From NCBI GenBank assembly GCA_018266755.1, contig JAFDZW010000001.1, positions 149,635 through 213,634 of the forward strand: 64,000 nt of DNA, read 5' to 3'. The stretch is from Bacteroidota bacterium (lineage in GTDB: Bacteria > Bacteroidota > Ignavibacteria > Palsa-1295). Positions 7,485 to 16,754 of this stretch are shown here, one piece after another; the stretch's first letter is position 1; each line of letters opens with the position of its first letter. The notes beneath the pieces were generated by a model. That model saw nothing but the letters and a program-made list of their open reading frames with translations. It searched no databases and was not told where the DNA came from. The translations under genes and the position numbers were made by a program.

Positions 7485-9713
7485 ATGAAGCGCCTTTGGA
7501 TTGCATTTACTGCTGTGATTGTCTGTTCGTTCGCAGTATTACTTTGGGTTGGAACTCGAATCTATCAACAAGCACCGCCCATTCCGAAACGAGTAGTCAC
7601 GACTGACGGAACGGTCGTTATCCCGGATGATGCCATCGAACGAGGACAAAATGTATGGCAGTCGATCGGAGGAATGGAAGTTGGCTCCGTATGGGGGCAC
7701 GGCAGTTACGTCGCGCCGGACTGGACTGCGGATTGGTTGCATCGAGAAGCCACATCGATCCTGAATCAATGGGCGAGTGCGGATTCGTCGAAGGTGTTGT
7801 ACGATCAACTGCCGCCTGAGCGCCAAGCCGCACTCCGTGAGCGGCTCCAGGGGATGATCCGTGTAAACACGTTCGATGCGTCGCGGGAAGCGATTGTTGT
7901 CTCGAAGGAGCGTGCATACGCAATCGATGGGAATCTGAATTATTACGCAGACCTGTTCTCTCATGGCAACGATGCGTACGCAATACCGCGCGGTGCGCTT
8001 ACCGATAGTATCAAGCTGCGCGAGTTGGGTGCCTTCTTCTTCTGGAGTGCGTGGGCTGCAACGACGAACCGTCCGAACGACAACATCACATACACCAGCA
8101 ACTGGCCGCATGAAGAACTTGTAGGAAACAAGCCGAGTGGCGATGCGATCGTCTGGACCGGCGTCAGTATTCTCATGCTCCTTGCCGGAGTCGGAGCGAT
8201 GGCATGGTTCTATGCGACAAAACAGCGTCATGCTCCGGACGATGCCGACACGCCAGAGTACGATCCGTTGCTTGGCTATCAGCCAACTCCATCGCAGCGT
8301 GCGACTGTGAAATACTTTTGGATCGTGTCGTTGCTCGTGTTGCTTCAGATACTCATGGGGGTAATTACTGCCCATTATGGAGTCGAGGGTTCTGCGTTTT
8401 ATGGGATACCACTGGCGCAGATTATCCCGTATAGCATCGCCAGAACATGGCACACACAGCTTGGTATTTTCTGGATCGCGACTGCCTGGCTCGCGGCGGG
8501 CCTCTATATTGCGCCTGCCGTAAGTGGATTCGAGCCGAAAGGACAACGGCTTGGGGTGAATGTTCTATTCGGTGCGCTGCTCGTTGTTGTTCTTGGTTCG
8601 ATGGCTGGCGAGTATGCCAGTGTTCACCAGTTGTTGCCTGCTTCACTGTGGTTCTTATTCGGTCACAGCGGCTATGAGTATATCGATCTCGGACGTGCAT
8701 TCCAGCTTGCACTCTTCGTTGGTCTTCTCCTGTGGTTATGGCTTGTGGCACGAGCGATCATGCCGGCGCTACGTCGAAAAGATGCGCAACGGCCCATCCT
8801 CGTGCTGTTTCTCATATCGGCGATTGCGATCGCCGGATTCTATGCGTCGGCACTTGCGTACGGGAAGCATACAAATCTTGCAATTGCCGAGTACTGGCGG
8901 TGGTGGGTTGTGCATCTCTGGGTCGAAGGATTCTTCGAGGTATTCGCCACTGTCGTCATTTCATTCCTCTTTGCCAGAATGAAATTGATCCGTGTCGAGA
9001 GCGCATCTTCTGCAACACTGCTTGGAAGTACGATCTTCCTTTCCGGTGGTATCATCGGAACATTGCACCATCTGTATTTCAGTGGTACGCCGACACTTGT
9101 CTTGTCGCTTGGCGCTGTGTTCAGTGCGCTGGAGGTTGTACCGCTGACATTTGTTGCATTCGAAGCCTGGGAAAACCTGAAGCTGGTCGAAGCGAAGCCC
9201 TGGATCAGACAGTATCGGTGGCCGATCTATTTCTTTGTTGCGGTCGCATTCTGGAATTTGGTTGGTGCCGGACTCTTCGGGTTTATGATTAACCCACCCA
9301 TCGCCCTGTACTATATGCAGGGATTGAACACCACACCCGTCCACGGACATGCCGCGTTGTTTGGCGTGTATGGAATGCTGGGCATCGGGTTGATGCTCTT
9401 CTGCCTGCGTGCGCTGAAGCCGGGCCGCGAATGGAACGAGACATTGGTAAAATGGTCGTTCTGGATGATTAACTTCGGACTGATGACCATGATCTTGCTC
9501 AGTCTATTGCCCGTTGGGCTGCGTCAGACCTGGGCATCGGTCGAACGCGGATATTGGTATGCCCGCAGTGCGGAGTTTATGCAGACGGACCTGATGTCAA
9601 CGCTCCGATGGCTGCGTGTGCCTGGCGATACGATCTTTGCAATCGGTGCATGCGCGTTGGTGGCGTTTGTTGTCGGACTCGGAACGGGCTTCTCGTATAA
9701 GAAGTCGAACTGA
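7485..9713 (+). CDS. norB: Quinol-dependent nitric oxide reductase (single-subunit qNOR)
   Basis: Integral membrane heme-copper-oxidase relative that reduces two NO to N2O with quinol electrons. At 742 residues it matches the long qNOR form, with an N-terminal cytochrome-c-like periplasmic extension (RGQNVWQSIGGMEVGSVWGHG) and then about a dozen membrane segments. Histidine-containing helices include RTWHTQLGIFWIA, WWVVHLWVEGFFE, GTLHHLYFSG and VHGHAALFGVYG, the last three holding the expected heme and FeB ligands. It follows the RIC gene by 44 bases. The stop (TGA) abuts the stop of the convergent next gene with no base between. Confidence 0.95.
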   Translation: MKRLWIAFTAVIVCSFAVLLWVGTRIYQQAPPIPKRVVTTDGTVVIPDDAIERGQNVWQSIGGMEVGSVWGHGSYVAPDWTADWLHREATSILNQWASADSSKVLYDQLPPERQAALRERLQGMIRVNTFDASREAIVVSKERAYAIDGNLNYYADLFSHGNDAYAIPRGALTDSIKLRELGAFFFWSAWAATTNRPNDNITYTSNWPHEELVGNKPSGDAIVWTGVSILMLLAGVGAMAWFYATKQRHAPDDADTPEYDPLLGYQPTPSQRATVKYFWIVSLLVLLQILMGVITAHYGVEGSAFYGIPLAQIIPYSIARTWHTQLGIFWIATAWLAAGLYIAPAVSGFEPKGQRLGVNVLFGALLVVVLGSMAGEYASVHQLLPASLWFLFGHSGYEYIDLGRAFQLALFVGLLLWLWLVARAIMPALRRKDAQRPILVLFLISAIAIAGFYASALAYGKHTNLAIAEYWRWWVVHLWVEGFFEVFATVVISFLFARMKLIRVESASSATLLGSTIFLSGGIIGTLHHLYFSGTPTLVLSLGAVFSALEVVPLTFVAFEAWENLKLVEAKPWIRQYRWPIYFFVAVAFWNLVGAGLFGFMINPPIALYYMQGLNTTPVHGHAALFGVYGMLGIGLMLFCLRALKPGREWNETLVKWSFWMINFGLMTMILLSLLPVGLRQTWASVERGYWYARSAEFMQTDLMSTLRWLRVPGDTIFAIGACALVAFVVGLGTGFSYKKSN

Positions 9714-10469
9714 TTATCTGATTACGATCGTAAGTCCGAGCGCAAGCAAAGCGACGATCGTTTCCTGAATGCCGATATACTTGATCGGTAATCGCGTATA
9801 TCGTTCTCGTGTAAACACGATCAGTACGAAACGAACGAGAGGCACGAGCATACACCACACTGCCGAGATCGGCAGCAGTTGCGAACGAACAAGAATCGAC
9901 ACGATTGCGAACGCGATTCCGTGATAGAGGAGTGCATTTCGCATTGCGCCGGATTCGGAAAGCCGTATGGCGACGCAATAGATCGATGTGCAAAAGAAGA
10001 GGGTCGCAAATATCCAAACAAGAAACAGTGCTGTGAGCGATGCTGCCGAGCCGGAGGCGAGCATCGTCATCGGAGTAAGGAGCGTCAGGCCGGCAAAGCC
10101 GACGAATGATCGAGCGATCGCGCTGCGTTTGTTGCGCAGCATGACAAAGTAGAGTGCACCGATCACCGTGAGTGGGACGACGCACATCGCAACGCTAGGG
10201 GTGCGGGCAATCATTGCCGTCCCGCTGACCGCACCCAGAAGTGCAAGTGTGAGCGCTGCGGTGCTCGCGAATGGGTTCGACCCGCGTTTCGGACGAGAAA
10301 ATTGTTTGAAGGGATCCTGCAGAAGAAAGATCGATAGAGCGGAGGTTAGGGCCAGCGCGGAACCGGCAGTATCGGTTGGATGCGTGTAGAGTACACCGAA
10401 TACCCAAGAGGCGATGAGCACAACATAGGCGCCATGTTCTCTTGGGATGCGGTAACGAACGGTGGTCAT
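9714..10469 (-). CDS. YwiC-like integral membrane protein
   Basis: A 251-residue polytopic protein, hydrophobic almost throughout, with the YwiC family N-terminal signature REHGAYVVL and about eight to nine membrane segments. The function is unknown. In Bacillus subtilis ywiC lies in the fnr/narK neighbourhood, and here it sits tail to tail with the NO reductase, which fits a link to nitrogen-oxide respiration or detoxification (inference). The start at 10469 begins MTTVRYRIPREHGA. The 148-bp gap upstream is shared with the divergent acyl-CoA synthetase-like gene. Confidence 0.75.
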   Translation of the reverse strand: MTTVRYRIPREHGAYVVLIASWVFGVLYTHPTDTAGSALALTSALSIFLLQDPFKQFSRPKRGSNPFASTAALTLALLGAVSGTAMIARTPSVAMCVVPLTVIGALYFVMLRNKRSAIARSFVGFAGLTLLTPMTMLASGSAASLTALFLVWIFATLFFCTSIYCVAIRLSESGAMRNALLYHGIAFAIVSILVRSQLLPISAVWCMLVPLVRFVLIVFTRERYTRLPIKYIGIQETIVALLALGLTIVIR

Positions 10470-10617
10470 AGATGCTGGGCTGGAACGCGCGTTCTTTATC
10501 GATTGATTCCGTTCTTAGGCACGGCGATTCACGTCTTCGTAATTTTGTAACGCCCTTGAACACCGGTCAGACTCCACCCTGACCCCATAGCGGCTACGCC
10601 GCGCATATCATATTCGA

Positions 10618-13326
10618 ATGGAACCACGACAAGTTGTCACTTCACCGCTCGAGGCCATCCTCAATCCTCGAACGGTAGCGGTCATTGGTGCGACGAATAA
10701 ACCCGGGACGGTTGGACGGACTGTGCTCTGGAATTTGCTCAACGATCAATTTCATGGTACCGTATTCCCGGTCAATCCGCGGCAATCGAACGTCTTAGGT
10801 ATCAAGGCGTACCCAACGGTCGCTGCGATCGGCGAGCCGGTCGATCTTGCAGTGATCATTACCCCGGCAGCCGCCGTCCCGCAGATCGTCGGCGAGTGTG
10901 CCGCGTCGGGAGTGAAAGGATGCGTCATCATCTCGGGAGGCTTCAAGGAGGTTGGGCCTGCCGGCGAAGCGTTGGAACGTGAGATCCTTGAACGTGTAAG
11001 TGATTCGGGGATGCGCATTGTGGGGCCGAACTGCTTCGGTGTGATGAACCCATTGATCGGTCTCAATGCGACGTTCGCTGCAGGAATTGCACGAGCGGGG
11101 AATGTCGGGTTCATTACGCAATCCGGTGCGCTTGGTGCGGCAGTATTGGATTGGAGTTTCCGTGAGAATGTCGGGTACAGTTCATTCGTATCTGTCGGCT
11201 CGATGCTCGATGTCGATTGGTCCGATCTAATCAATTACTTCGGCAACGATCCGCATACGGAAAGTATTGTGGTGTATATGGAGTCGATCGGTAATGCGCG
11301 GTCGTTCATGTCCGCCGCCAGATCAGTAACGCACCGCAAGCCGATCATCGTTATTAAGCCCGGTCGTACGGAGGCAGCTTCGCGGGCAGCAGCGTCTCAT
11401 ACGGGCTCTCTCTCTGGGAGTGACGATGTGCTCGATGCTGCATTCCGTCGTTGTGGCGTTGTTCGCGTCGCGGAGATATCGGATCTATTTCATCTCTCGG
11501 AAGTGCTTGCCAAACAACCGAGACCGCAAGGGCCACGTTTGACGATCCTCACCAATGCCGGTGGCCCGGGAGTATTGGCAACCGATGCGCTCGTCGCAAG
11601 CGGTGGAGTACTTGCAGAACTATCGGAGTTTACGCGCGCCAAACTCGACGCGATATTGCCGCCGCATTGGAGCCACGCGAACCCGATCGATATTCTCGGC
11701 GATGCAAGCGCCGAACGGTACTCCGAAGTTCTTAGTATCATCGCCAATGACCCTGCAAGCGACGGGCTGCTTGTGATCGTTGCTCCGCAGGCAATGATCG
11801 AACCGACCGATATTGCCGAACGGCTGAAACCGTATGCGCGCATTAATGGAAAGCCGGTGCTCGCGTGTTGGATGGGGGGACGCCACGTCGAGCCGGGGAT
11901 CGAAGTGCTCAACCGCGCGAACATACCGACATTCGGATATCCGGACGAAGCGGCACGAATGTTCACGATGATGTGGCGCTATAGCGATAATCTTCGAGCG
12001 CTCTATGAAACACCGACGCGTGTCCGAACCAACGAGGAGGCCGAGCGATCAGCTCATGAACATGCATCTAGAATGCTCTCGACCATTCGTGCGTCGGGAA
12101 GAGAGCTGTTGAGCGAGTATGAATCGAAACAGTTACTCGTACTCTATGACATCCCTGTCGTCAAGACTGAGATCGCGACGACAGTGGAACAAGCCGTAGA
12201 CGCAGCGCACTCAATCGGGTATCCTGTCGTACTCAAACTTCATTCACATGTCATCACGCATAAGACAGATGTCGGAGGGGTCCGGCTCAATCTCGAGAGT
12301 GCCGATGCAGTGCGGCGCGCGTTCGTAGATATTCGCACAGCAGTCTCCGAACATTCCGGCAATTCGGCATTTGCGGGAGTGACAGTACAACCGATGATTC
12401 GCAACAACGGCTACGAACTGATCGTCGGAAGTACGACCGATGCTCAATTCGGCCCGGTGTTGTTATTCGGTACCGGAGGGCAGTTGGTGGAAGTATTTAA
12501 GGATCGCTCGCTCGCATTGCCACCGCTCAATACGACACTTGCTCGACTCATGATGGAGCGAACGAAGATCTACGACGCGTTGAAGGGAGTTCGAGGACGA
12601 ACAAGCGTCGATCTGCAGGTGATCGAAGAACTACTGGTGCGCTTTTCCTATCTTGTTACAGAGCAGACGACGATCAAAGAAATCGATATTAATCCATTAC
12701 TTGTATCTGCCGACGGACTTCTTGCCTTGGATGCTCGTGTCGTGCTTCATGGACCGAGTATCAATCTGACTACGATACCTCCGACGGCGATTCGTCCGTA
12801 TCCCTCGGAGTATATATCGCACTGGATTACAGACGACGGGCAGGATATCGTCTTCCGTCCGATCCGTCCGGAAGACGAACTGGCGATGGTTGAGTTTCAT
12901 GCATCGTTATCGGATCGCTCGGTCGTGCAGCGGTTCTTGCAGCCGATGAACTTGCGCGACCGCGTTGCCCACGAACGACTCTCGAAGATATGCTTTCCTG
13001 ATTATGACCTGGAAATGCCACTCATTGCATGCCGCCATGATGGAAGAACCGGGACCGAGACGATCATGTGCGTTGCTCGAATGAGTAAGTCGCCTGACGG
13101 CAGGAGTGCGGAGATTCATCTTATTGTCGGAGATCCATTTCAACATCAAGGTATTGGTGGTGAAGCATTGAGTCGGCTTACGTCGATTGCGAAGAACGAG
13201 AACATTCGACGCCTGTATGGTTATTTGACGGCCGGCAGCACCGTGCTCGAAGGACAGTGTCAAGCGCTCGGATTCGATGTCTCTGCCGAACCCGATGGGG
13301 ATATTCTGGTTACTCGTATGCTGTGA
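10618..13326 (+). CDS. NDP-forming acyl-CoA synthetase/GNAT fusion (PatZ/Pka-like protein acetyltransferase)
   Basis: 902 residues in three parts: a CoA-binding/succinyl-CoA-ligase-like region (about 10-460; [16 protein letters not shown]), an ATP-grasp domain (about 490-720; [21 protein letters not shown]), and a C-terminal GNAT domain (about 740-902) with the acetyl-CoA loop [11 protein letters not shown]. Proteins of this layout in enterics (Pat/PatZ) acetylate acetyl-CoA synthetase and other enzymes. The histidine of ADP-forming acetyl-CoA synthetases is kept here (H261 in ASHTGSLSG), so the synthetase half may be catalytic and not only a sensor. It stands alone between two operons. Confidence 0.9.
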   Translation: MEPRQVVTSPLEAILNPRTVAVIGATNKPGTVGRTVLWNLLNDQFHGTVFPVNPRQSNVLGIKAYPTVAAIGEPVDLAVIITPAAAVPQIVGECAASGVKGCVIISGGFKEVGPAGEALEREILERVSDSGMRIVGPNCFGVMNPLIGLNATFAAGIARAGNVGFITQSGALGAAVLDWSFRENVGYSSFVSVGSMLDVDWSDLINYFGNDPHTESIVVYMESIGNARSFMSAARSVTHRKPIIVIKPGRTEAASRAAASHTGSLSGSDDVLDAAFRRCGVVRVAEISDLFHLSEVLAKQPRPQGPRLTILTNAGGPGVLATDALVASGGVLAELSEFTRAKLDAILPPHWSHANPIDILGDASAERYSEVLSIIANDPASDGLLVIVAPQAMIEPTDIAERLKPYARINGKPVLACWMGGRHVEPGIEVLNRANIPTFGYPDEAARMFTMMWRYSDNLRALYETPTRVRTNEEAERSAHEHASRMLSTIRASGRELLSEYESKQLLVLYDIPVVKTEIATTVEQAVDAAHSIGYPVVLKLHSHVITHKTDVGGVRLNLESADAVRRAFVDIRTAVSEHSGNSAFAGVTVQPMIRNNGYELIVGSTTDAQFGPVLLFGTGGQLVEVFKDRSLALPPLNTTLARLMMERTKIYDALKGVRGRTSVDLQVIEELLVRFSYLVTEQTTIKEIDINPLLVSADGLLALDARVVLHGPSINLTTIPPTAIRPYPSEYISHWITDDGQDIVFRPIRPEDELAMVEFHASLSDRSVVQRFLQPMNLRDRVAHERLSKICFPDYDLEMPLIACRHDGRTGTETIMCVARMSKSPDGRSAEIHLIVGDPFQHQGIGGEALSRLTSIAKNENIRRLYGYLTAGSTVLEGQCQALGFDVSAEPDGDILVTRML

Positions 13327-13428
13327 TTGGTTGGCAGGAATCGTCGAATATCATATTGGTAACGAGCGAAGATGCGACGAGATTGAACTTTTCATATTCT
13401 TGCGAAGTTGTTTTCGCCGACGAACTAC

Positions 13429-13497
13429 ATGAAGCAATTCTTGCATATCCATCATCACCATATCTTACCAGACGGTAAGCGGGATGATGCTATGTAG
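13429..13497 (+). CDS. hisL: Histidine operon leader peptide
   Basis: A 22-codon frame beginning MKQFLHIHHHHILPD. Codons 6-11 are CAT ATC CAT CAT CAC CAT, giving five histidines in six codons, as in the enteric HisL peptides that also run into PD. It lies directly upstream of a terminator hairpin and hisG. A ribosome stalled at 13444-13461 would cover segment A (13464-13469). A ribosome that reaches the stop at 13497 would cover segment B (13473-13480). This is the classical arrangement for sensing charged tRNA-His. There is no strong Shine-Dalgarno sequence. Confidence 0.88.
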   Translation: MKQFLHIHHHHILPDGKRDDAM

Positions 13498-13532
13498 ATT
13501 CTAAACAGATCGAATTTCATCAGGGCTTACCG
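13464..13532 (+). promoter_or_regulatory. his pause hairpin and antiterminator segments
   Basis: Segment A CTTACC (13464-13469) pairs with GGTAAG (13474-13479), the pause hairpin. The overlapping segment B CGGTAAGC (13473-13480) is an exact 8-base complement of GCTTACCG (13525-13532), which is also the left arm of the terminator. So A:B and B:C exclude each other, and B:C excludes the terminator. This is the logic of translation-coupled attenuation. Confidence 0.85.
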
Positions 13533-13557
13533 GAAACGGTGAGCCCTTTTTGTTTTT
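13522..13557 (+). terminator. his attenuator terminator
   Basis: An 11-bp stem (AGGGCTTACCG with CGGTGAGCCCT, one G-U pair) closed by a GAAA loop at 13533-13536, followed by TTTTTGTTTTT. It ends 11 bases before the hisG ATG. In context it should terminate the leader transcript when histidyl-tRNA is plentiful. Confidence 0.9.
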
Positions 13558-13567
13558 AAACCTTCAA

Positions 13568-14422
13568 ATGAGACTTCGCATAGCCATCCAACGCAGCGGC
13601 AGACTTGCCGATGCGTCGCTCGCCCTCTTGAAAGAAAGCGGGATCGGCATCAGCAATGGATTGAACAAGCTCAAGAGCGAGGCGGATAACTTTCCGGCAG
13701 AGGCATATTTCCTTCGTGATGACGACATCCCGCAGTATGTGGAGGATGGGATTGCCGATGTCGGTATCGTCGGCGAAAACGTACTGCTCGAGAAAGACCG
13801 TCGTGTATCGCTCGTATCGAAATTAGGGTTCGGCACATGCCGACTATCTATCGCAGTCCCGAAAGATAGAGAATTTGAGAGCTGCCGTGACCTCGAAGGA
13901 ATGCGAATCGCGACTTCATATCCGAATATCCTTTTTCGCTATTTAGCCGAGAATAACATTACGGCAGAGATACACCAGATCAGCGGATCGGTGGAAATTG
14001 CGCCGGGCATTGGGCTTGCCGATGCGATCTGCGATCTTGTGAGCTCAGGTAGTACGCTCTTTCTTAACGGTCTGAAGGAAGCACAGGTCGTACTACGTTC
14101 GCAAGCTGTGCTTGTGCAGCACGAGTCGCTCAGTGCCAGCAAGCGTGAACTACTCGATATGCTGCTGTTCCGGTTCAATGCATTGCAGACGGCACGTAAT
14201 AATAAATATATTTTGCTCAATGCGCCGAACGATCGGCTCGGCCGCATTTGCGAGTTCCTGCCCGGGATGAAAAGCCCAACGATCCTGCCGCTTGCGAAAG
14301 AGGGCTGGAGCTCCGTGCATTCGGTTGTGAGCGAAAGCGAATTTTGGGAAATTGTAGAGTCACTAAAGGCACATGGCGCAGAAGGAATCCTTGTCATTCC
14401 AATCGAAAAAATGATCGTATGA
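13568..14422 (+). CDS. hisG: ATP phosphoribosyltransferase (long form)
   Basis: First step of histidine synthesis: joins ATP and PRPP. The ATG at 13568 starts MRLRIAIQRSGRL, the usual family N-terminus. The frame opens at a TTG at 13550, but that lies in the terminator U-tract. At 284 residues it is the long HisG with a C-terminal ACT-like regulatory domain (about 215-284), which normally gives feedback inhibition by histidine and needs no HisZ. No Shine-Dalgarno sequence precedes the ATG. The stop overlaps the hisD start (ATGA). Confidence 0.95.
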   Translation: MRLRIAIQRSGRLADASLALLKESGIGISNGLNKLKSEADNFPAEAYFLRDDDIPQYVEDGIADVGIVGENVLLEKDRRVSLVSKLGFGTCRLSIAVPKDREFESCRDLEGMRIATSYPNILFRYLAENNITAEIHQISGSVEIAPGIGLADAICDLVSSGSTLFLNGLKEAQVVLRSQAVLVQHESLSASKRELLDMLLFRFNALQTARNNKYILLNAPNDRLGRICEFLPGMKSPTILPLAKEGWSSVHSVVSESEFWEIVESLKAHGAEGILVIPIEKMIV

Positions 14423-15708
14423 TGCACGTATATACATACCCACCACAACGCATGTGGCCGCAATTGCTCGCTCGCCCTGTGTCTGACGACAGAGCCATCG
14501 AGACAGTTGTGACAGAGATATTGAAGCATGTTCAGCGGGAGGGTGACGCTGCTATCAGGCGATATGTCGAACGGTTTGACGGTGTATTGCTGCATTCGTT
14601 CGAAGTATCTGGGTCTGAGCTGCAAGCGCTAGCAGATCAAGTCGATCCGAAATTGCGTGAAGCGATCGAATGTGCGCATAAGAACATCGAGCGATTCCAT
14701 CGTGCTCAGCTTCGACCGGACATCTATGTGGAAACACTCCCTGGCGTGCAGTGTTGGCGACGGGCTGTTCCGATTGAACGCGTGGGCTTGTACATTCCTG
14801 GAGGGACGGCGCCGCTATTTTCTACACTGTTGATGCTTGCCACCCCTGCACGAATTGCCGGTTGCGACGAGATTATTCTGTGTACCCCGTCGGGCGGGGT
14901 ACAACGGCTGCATCCGGCACTTGCATTTGCGGCGCTACTAACCGGAGTCGATCGCGTGTTCACCATTGGCGGTGCTCAAGCCATCGGCGCAATGGCGTTC
15001 GGTAGTGCATCAGTGCCCAGTGTCGATAAAATATTCGGACCGGGAAATAAATACGTTACCGAGGCGAAGCAGCTCGTCAGTCGCTATGGTGTCGCGATTG
15101 ATCTTCCTGCCGGGCCTTCGGAGGTTGCGGTCATTGCAGACGATAGCTGCGACCCACACTATGTTGCGGCTGATCTGCTGTCCCAGGCGGAGCATGGTCG
15201 AGATAGTCAGGTCTTGCTTGTCAGCGATAGCGAACGGGTGATCCGGGAAACTCTGGCTGAGATAAAGCGGCAACTCCCGCTGCTTCCACGGCGAACGATC
15301 GCCGAGGCAGCACTTGCATCGAGCCGCGCCATTCTCGTACAGAGCGTCGCAGAAGGATTGGAGTTGCTCGATCGCTATGCGCCGGAACATCTTATCATTG
15401 CATGTCGCGAAGACGAACGTCTCGCAGCCCAGGTACAAAACGCCGGTTCGATCTTTCTCGGTAACTACTCCCCGGAGAGTGCTGGTGATTATGCTTCAGG
15501 CACGAACCACACGTTGCCGACCGGCGGTTACGCGCGCGCCTATAGCGGGGCCTCGCTCGACGCCTTCATGAAATATATTACAGTCCAAAAGCTGAGTCTT
15601 CCGGGGCTTACAACACTAAGCGATGCGATCATCCCAATGGCTGAAGCCGAAGGACTTCGAGCGCATGCGAATGCTGTACGACTGAGGATCGGGGAGGAGA
15701 TGCCATGA
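14419..15708 (+). CDS. hisD: Histidinol dehydrogenase
   Basis: Two-step NAD-dependent oxidation of histidinol to histidine, zinc enzyme. The start is set at the ATG at 14419 that overlaps the hisG stop, giving 429 residues, normal for the family. The open frame runs back to 14248 inside hisG, but those residues are not HisD-like. Motifs: GLYIPGGTAPLFSTLLML, GPGNKYVTEAK and the zinc/active-site stretch LLSQAEHGRDSQV, with PEHL further on. Confidence 0.96.
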   Translation: MMHVYTYPPQRMWPQLLARPVSDDRAIETVVTEILKHVQREGDAAIRRYVERFDGVLLHSFEVSGSELQALADQVDPKLREAIECAHKNIERFHRAQLRPDIYVETLPGVQCWRRAVPIERVGLYIPGGTAPLFSTLLMLATPARIAGCDEIILCTPSGGVQRLHPALAFAALLTGVDRVFTIGGAQAIGAMAFGSASVPSVDKIFGPGNKYVTEAKQLVSRYGVAIDLPAGPSEVAVIADDSCDPHYVAADLLSQAEHGRDSQVLLVSDSERVIRETLAEIKRQLPLLPRRTIAEAALASSRAILVQSVAEGLELLDRYAPEHLIIACREDERLAAQVQNAGSIFLGNYSPESAGDYASGTNHTLPTGGYARAYSGASLDAFMKYITVQKLSLPGLTTLSDAIIPMAEAEGLRAHANAVRLRIGEEMP

Positions 15709-16754
15709 GAGTAGATATTGCATCACTTGTGCGGCCAGGTATCGCACGGTTAGTACCATATAAGAATGCACGAGCCGAGTTCGATTCTTCGGCGGACATC
15801 TTTCTGAATGCGAACGAGAACAGCTACGGAGCCCCGATTACTGGTAACTTCAATCGATATCCTGATCCGCTTCAACGCTCGCTCAAAGTTAGACTGGCCT
15901 GTTTAAATGCAACGCACGAAGCGAACTGCTTTATAGGTAACGGTAGCGATGAGGTGATCGATCTGCTCATTCGTTCGTTTTGCGAACCTGGTATCGACAA
16001 CGTCATTATTTGTCCGCCAACGTACGGAATGTACGAGGTGTCGGCGCGCATCAACGGCGTTGAAGTGCGCGAAGCGCCGCTAACGACACACTTTCAACTC
16101 GATACGGATGCGATTGTCAACTGTGCGGACAAGAATACCAAGCTTATCTTCCTGTGTTCGCCGAATAACCCGACAGGCAATGCTCTTACACGAGCCGATG
16201 TGATGCGTATCGTCGACGCAGTGCACGCCCTCGTCGTCGTTGACGAAGCGTACTGGGATTATTCCTCCTCAGCCTCGTATATCGGAGAGATCGAACGGCA
16301 TAACAATGTCGTCGTCATGCGAACGCTGTCTAAAGCATGGGGGCTTGCGGGGTTGCGAATCGGGATGGCATTCGCCGATAGCGAGGTCATTGCAGTCCTT
16401 AATAAAGTAAAACCACCCTATAATGTCAATGCAGTATCTCAGCAATTAGCATTGGATGCTGTCGAGAACGAATCTATCGTGCAGCAGTGGATACGCCTGA
16501 CCATCCGCGAACGGGAGAACGTTCGTGTGCTGCTCGAAGAATTGCCAATCGTGAGAACGGTATTCCCAAGCGATGCAAACTTTTTGCTGGTGCGAGTAAC
16601 ATCAGCTACGGAAGCGCACGGAGCGCTCCTTCGGCATGGTATTGTCGTACGCGATCGCAGCACAATGTTAGGATGTGAGCAATGTGTGCGCATCACAATC
16701 GGGACTTCGGAAGAAAACAACAGACTTATTGACGTACTGAAACAGTGCAAATGA
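15705..16754 (+). CDS. hisC: Histidinol-phosphate aminotransferase
   Basis: PLP enzyme, fold type I, converting imidazole-acetol phosphate to histidinol phosphate. 349 residues; LNANENSYG near the N-terminus is the phosphate-side motif, SPNNPTGN is the PLP-pocket motif, and the Schiff-base lysine is in TLSKAWGLAGLRIG. It overlaps hisD and hisB by ATGA at both ends, so translation is coupled. Confidence 0.95.
   Translation: MRVDIASLVRPGIARLVPYKNARAEFDSSADIFLNANENSYGAPITGNFNRYPDPLQRSLKVRLACLNATHEANCFIGNGSDEVIDLLIRSFCEPGIDNVIICPPTYGMYEVSARINGVEVREAPLTTHFQLDTDAIVNCADKNTKLIFLCSPNNPTGNALTRADVMRIVDAVHALVVVDEAYWDYSSSASYIGEIERHNNVVVMRTLSKAWGLAGLRIGMAFADSEVIAVLNKVKPPYNVNAVSQQLALDAVENESIVQQWIRLTIRERENVRVLLEELPIVRTVFPSDANFLLVRVTSATEAHGALLRHGIVVRDRSTMLGCEQCVRITIGTSEENNRLIDVLKQCK

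Noticed and set aside
7539-8546. 335-codon open frame on the - strand
   Set aside because: Antisense to the qNOR gene, Arg-rich and without recognisable domains.
8750-8770. GGCACGAGCGATCATGC as a sigma-54 promoter
   Set aside because: Inside the qNOR coding region with no start of a gene downstream; chance match.
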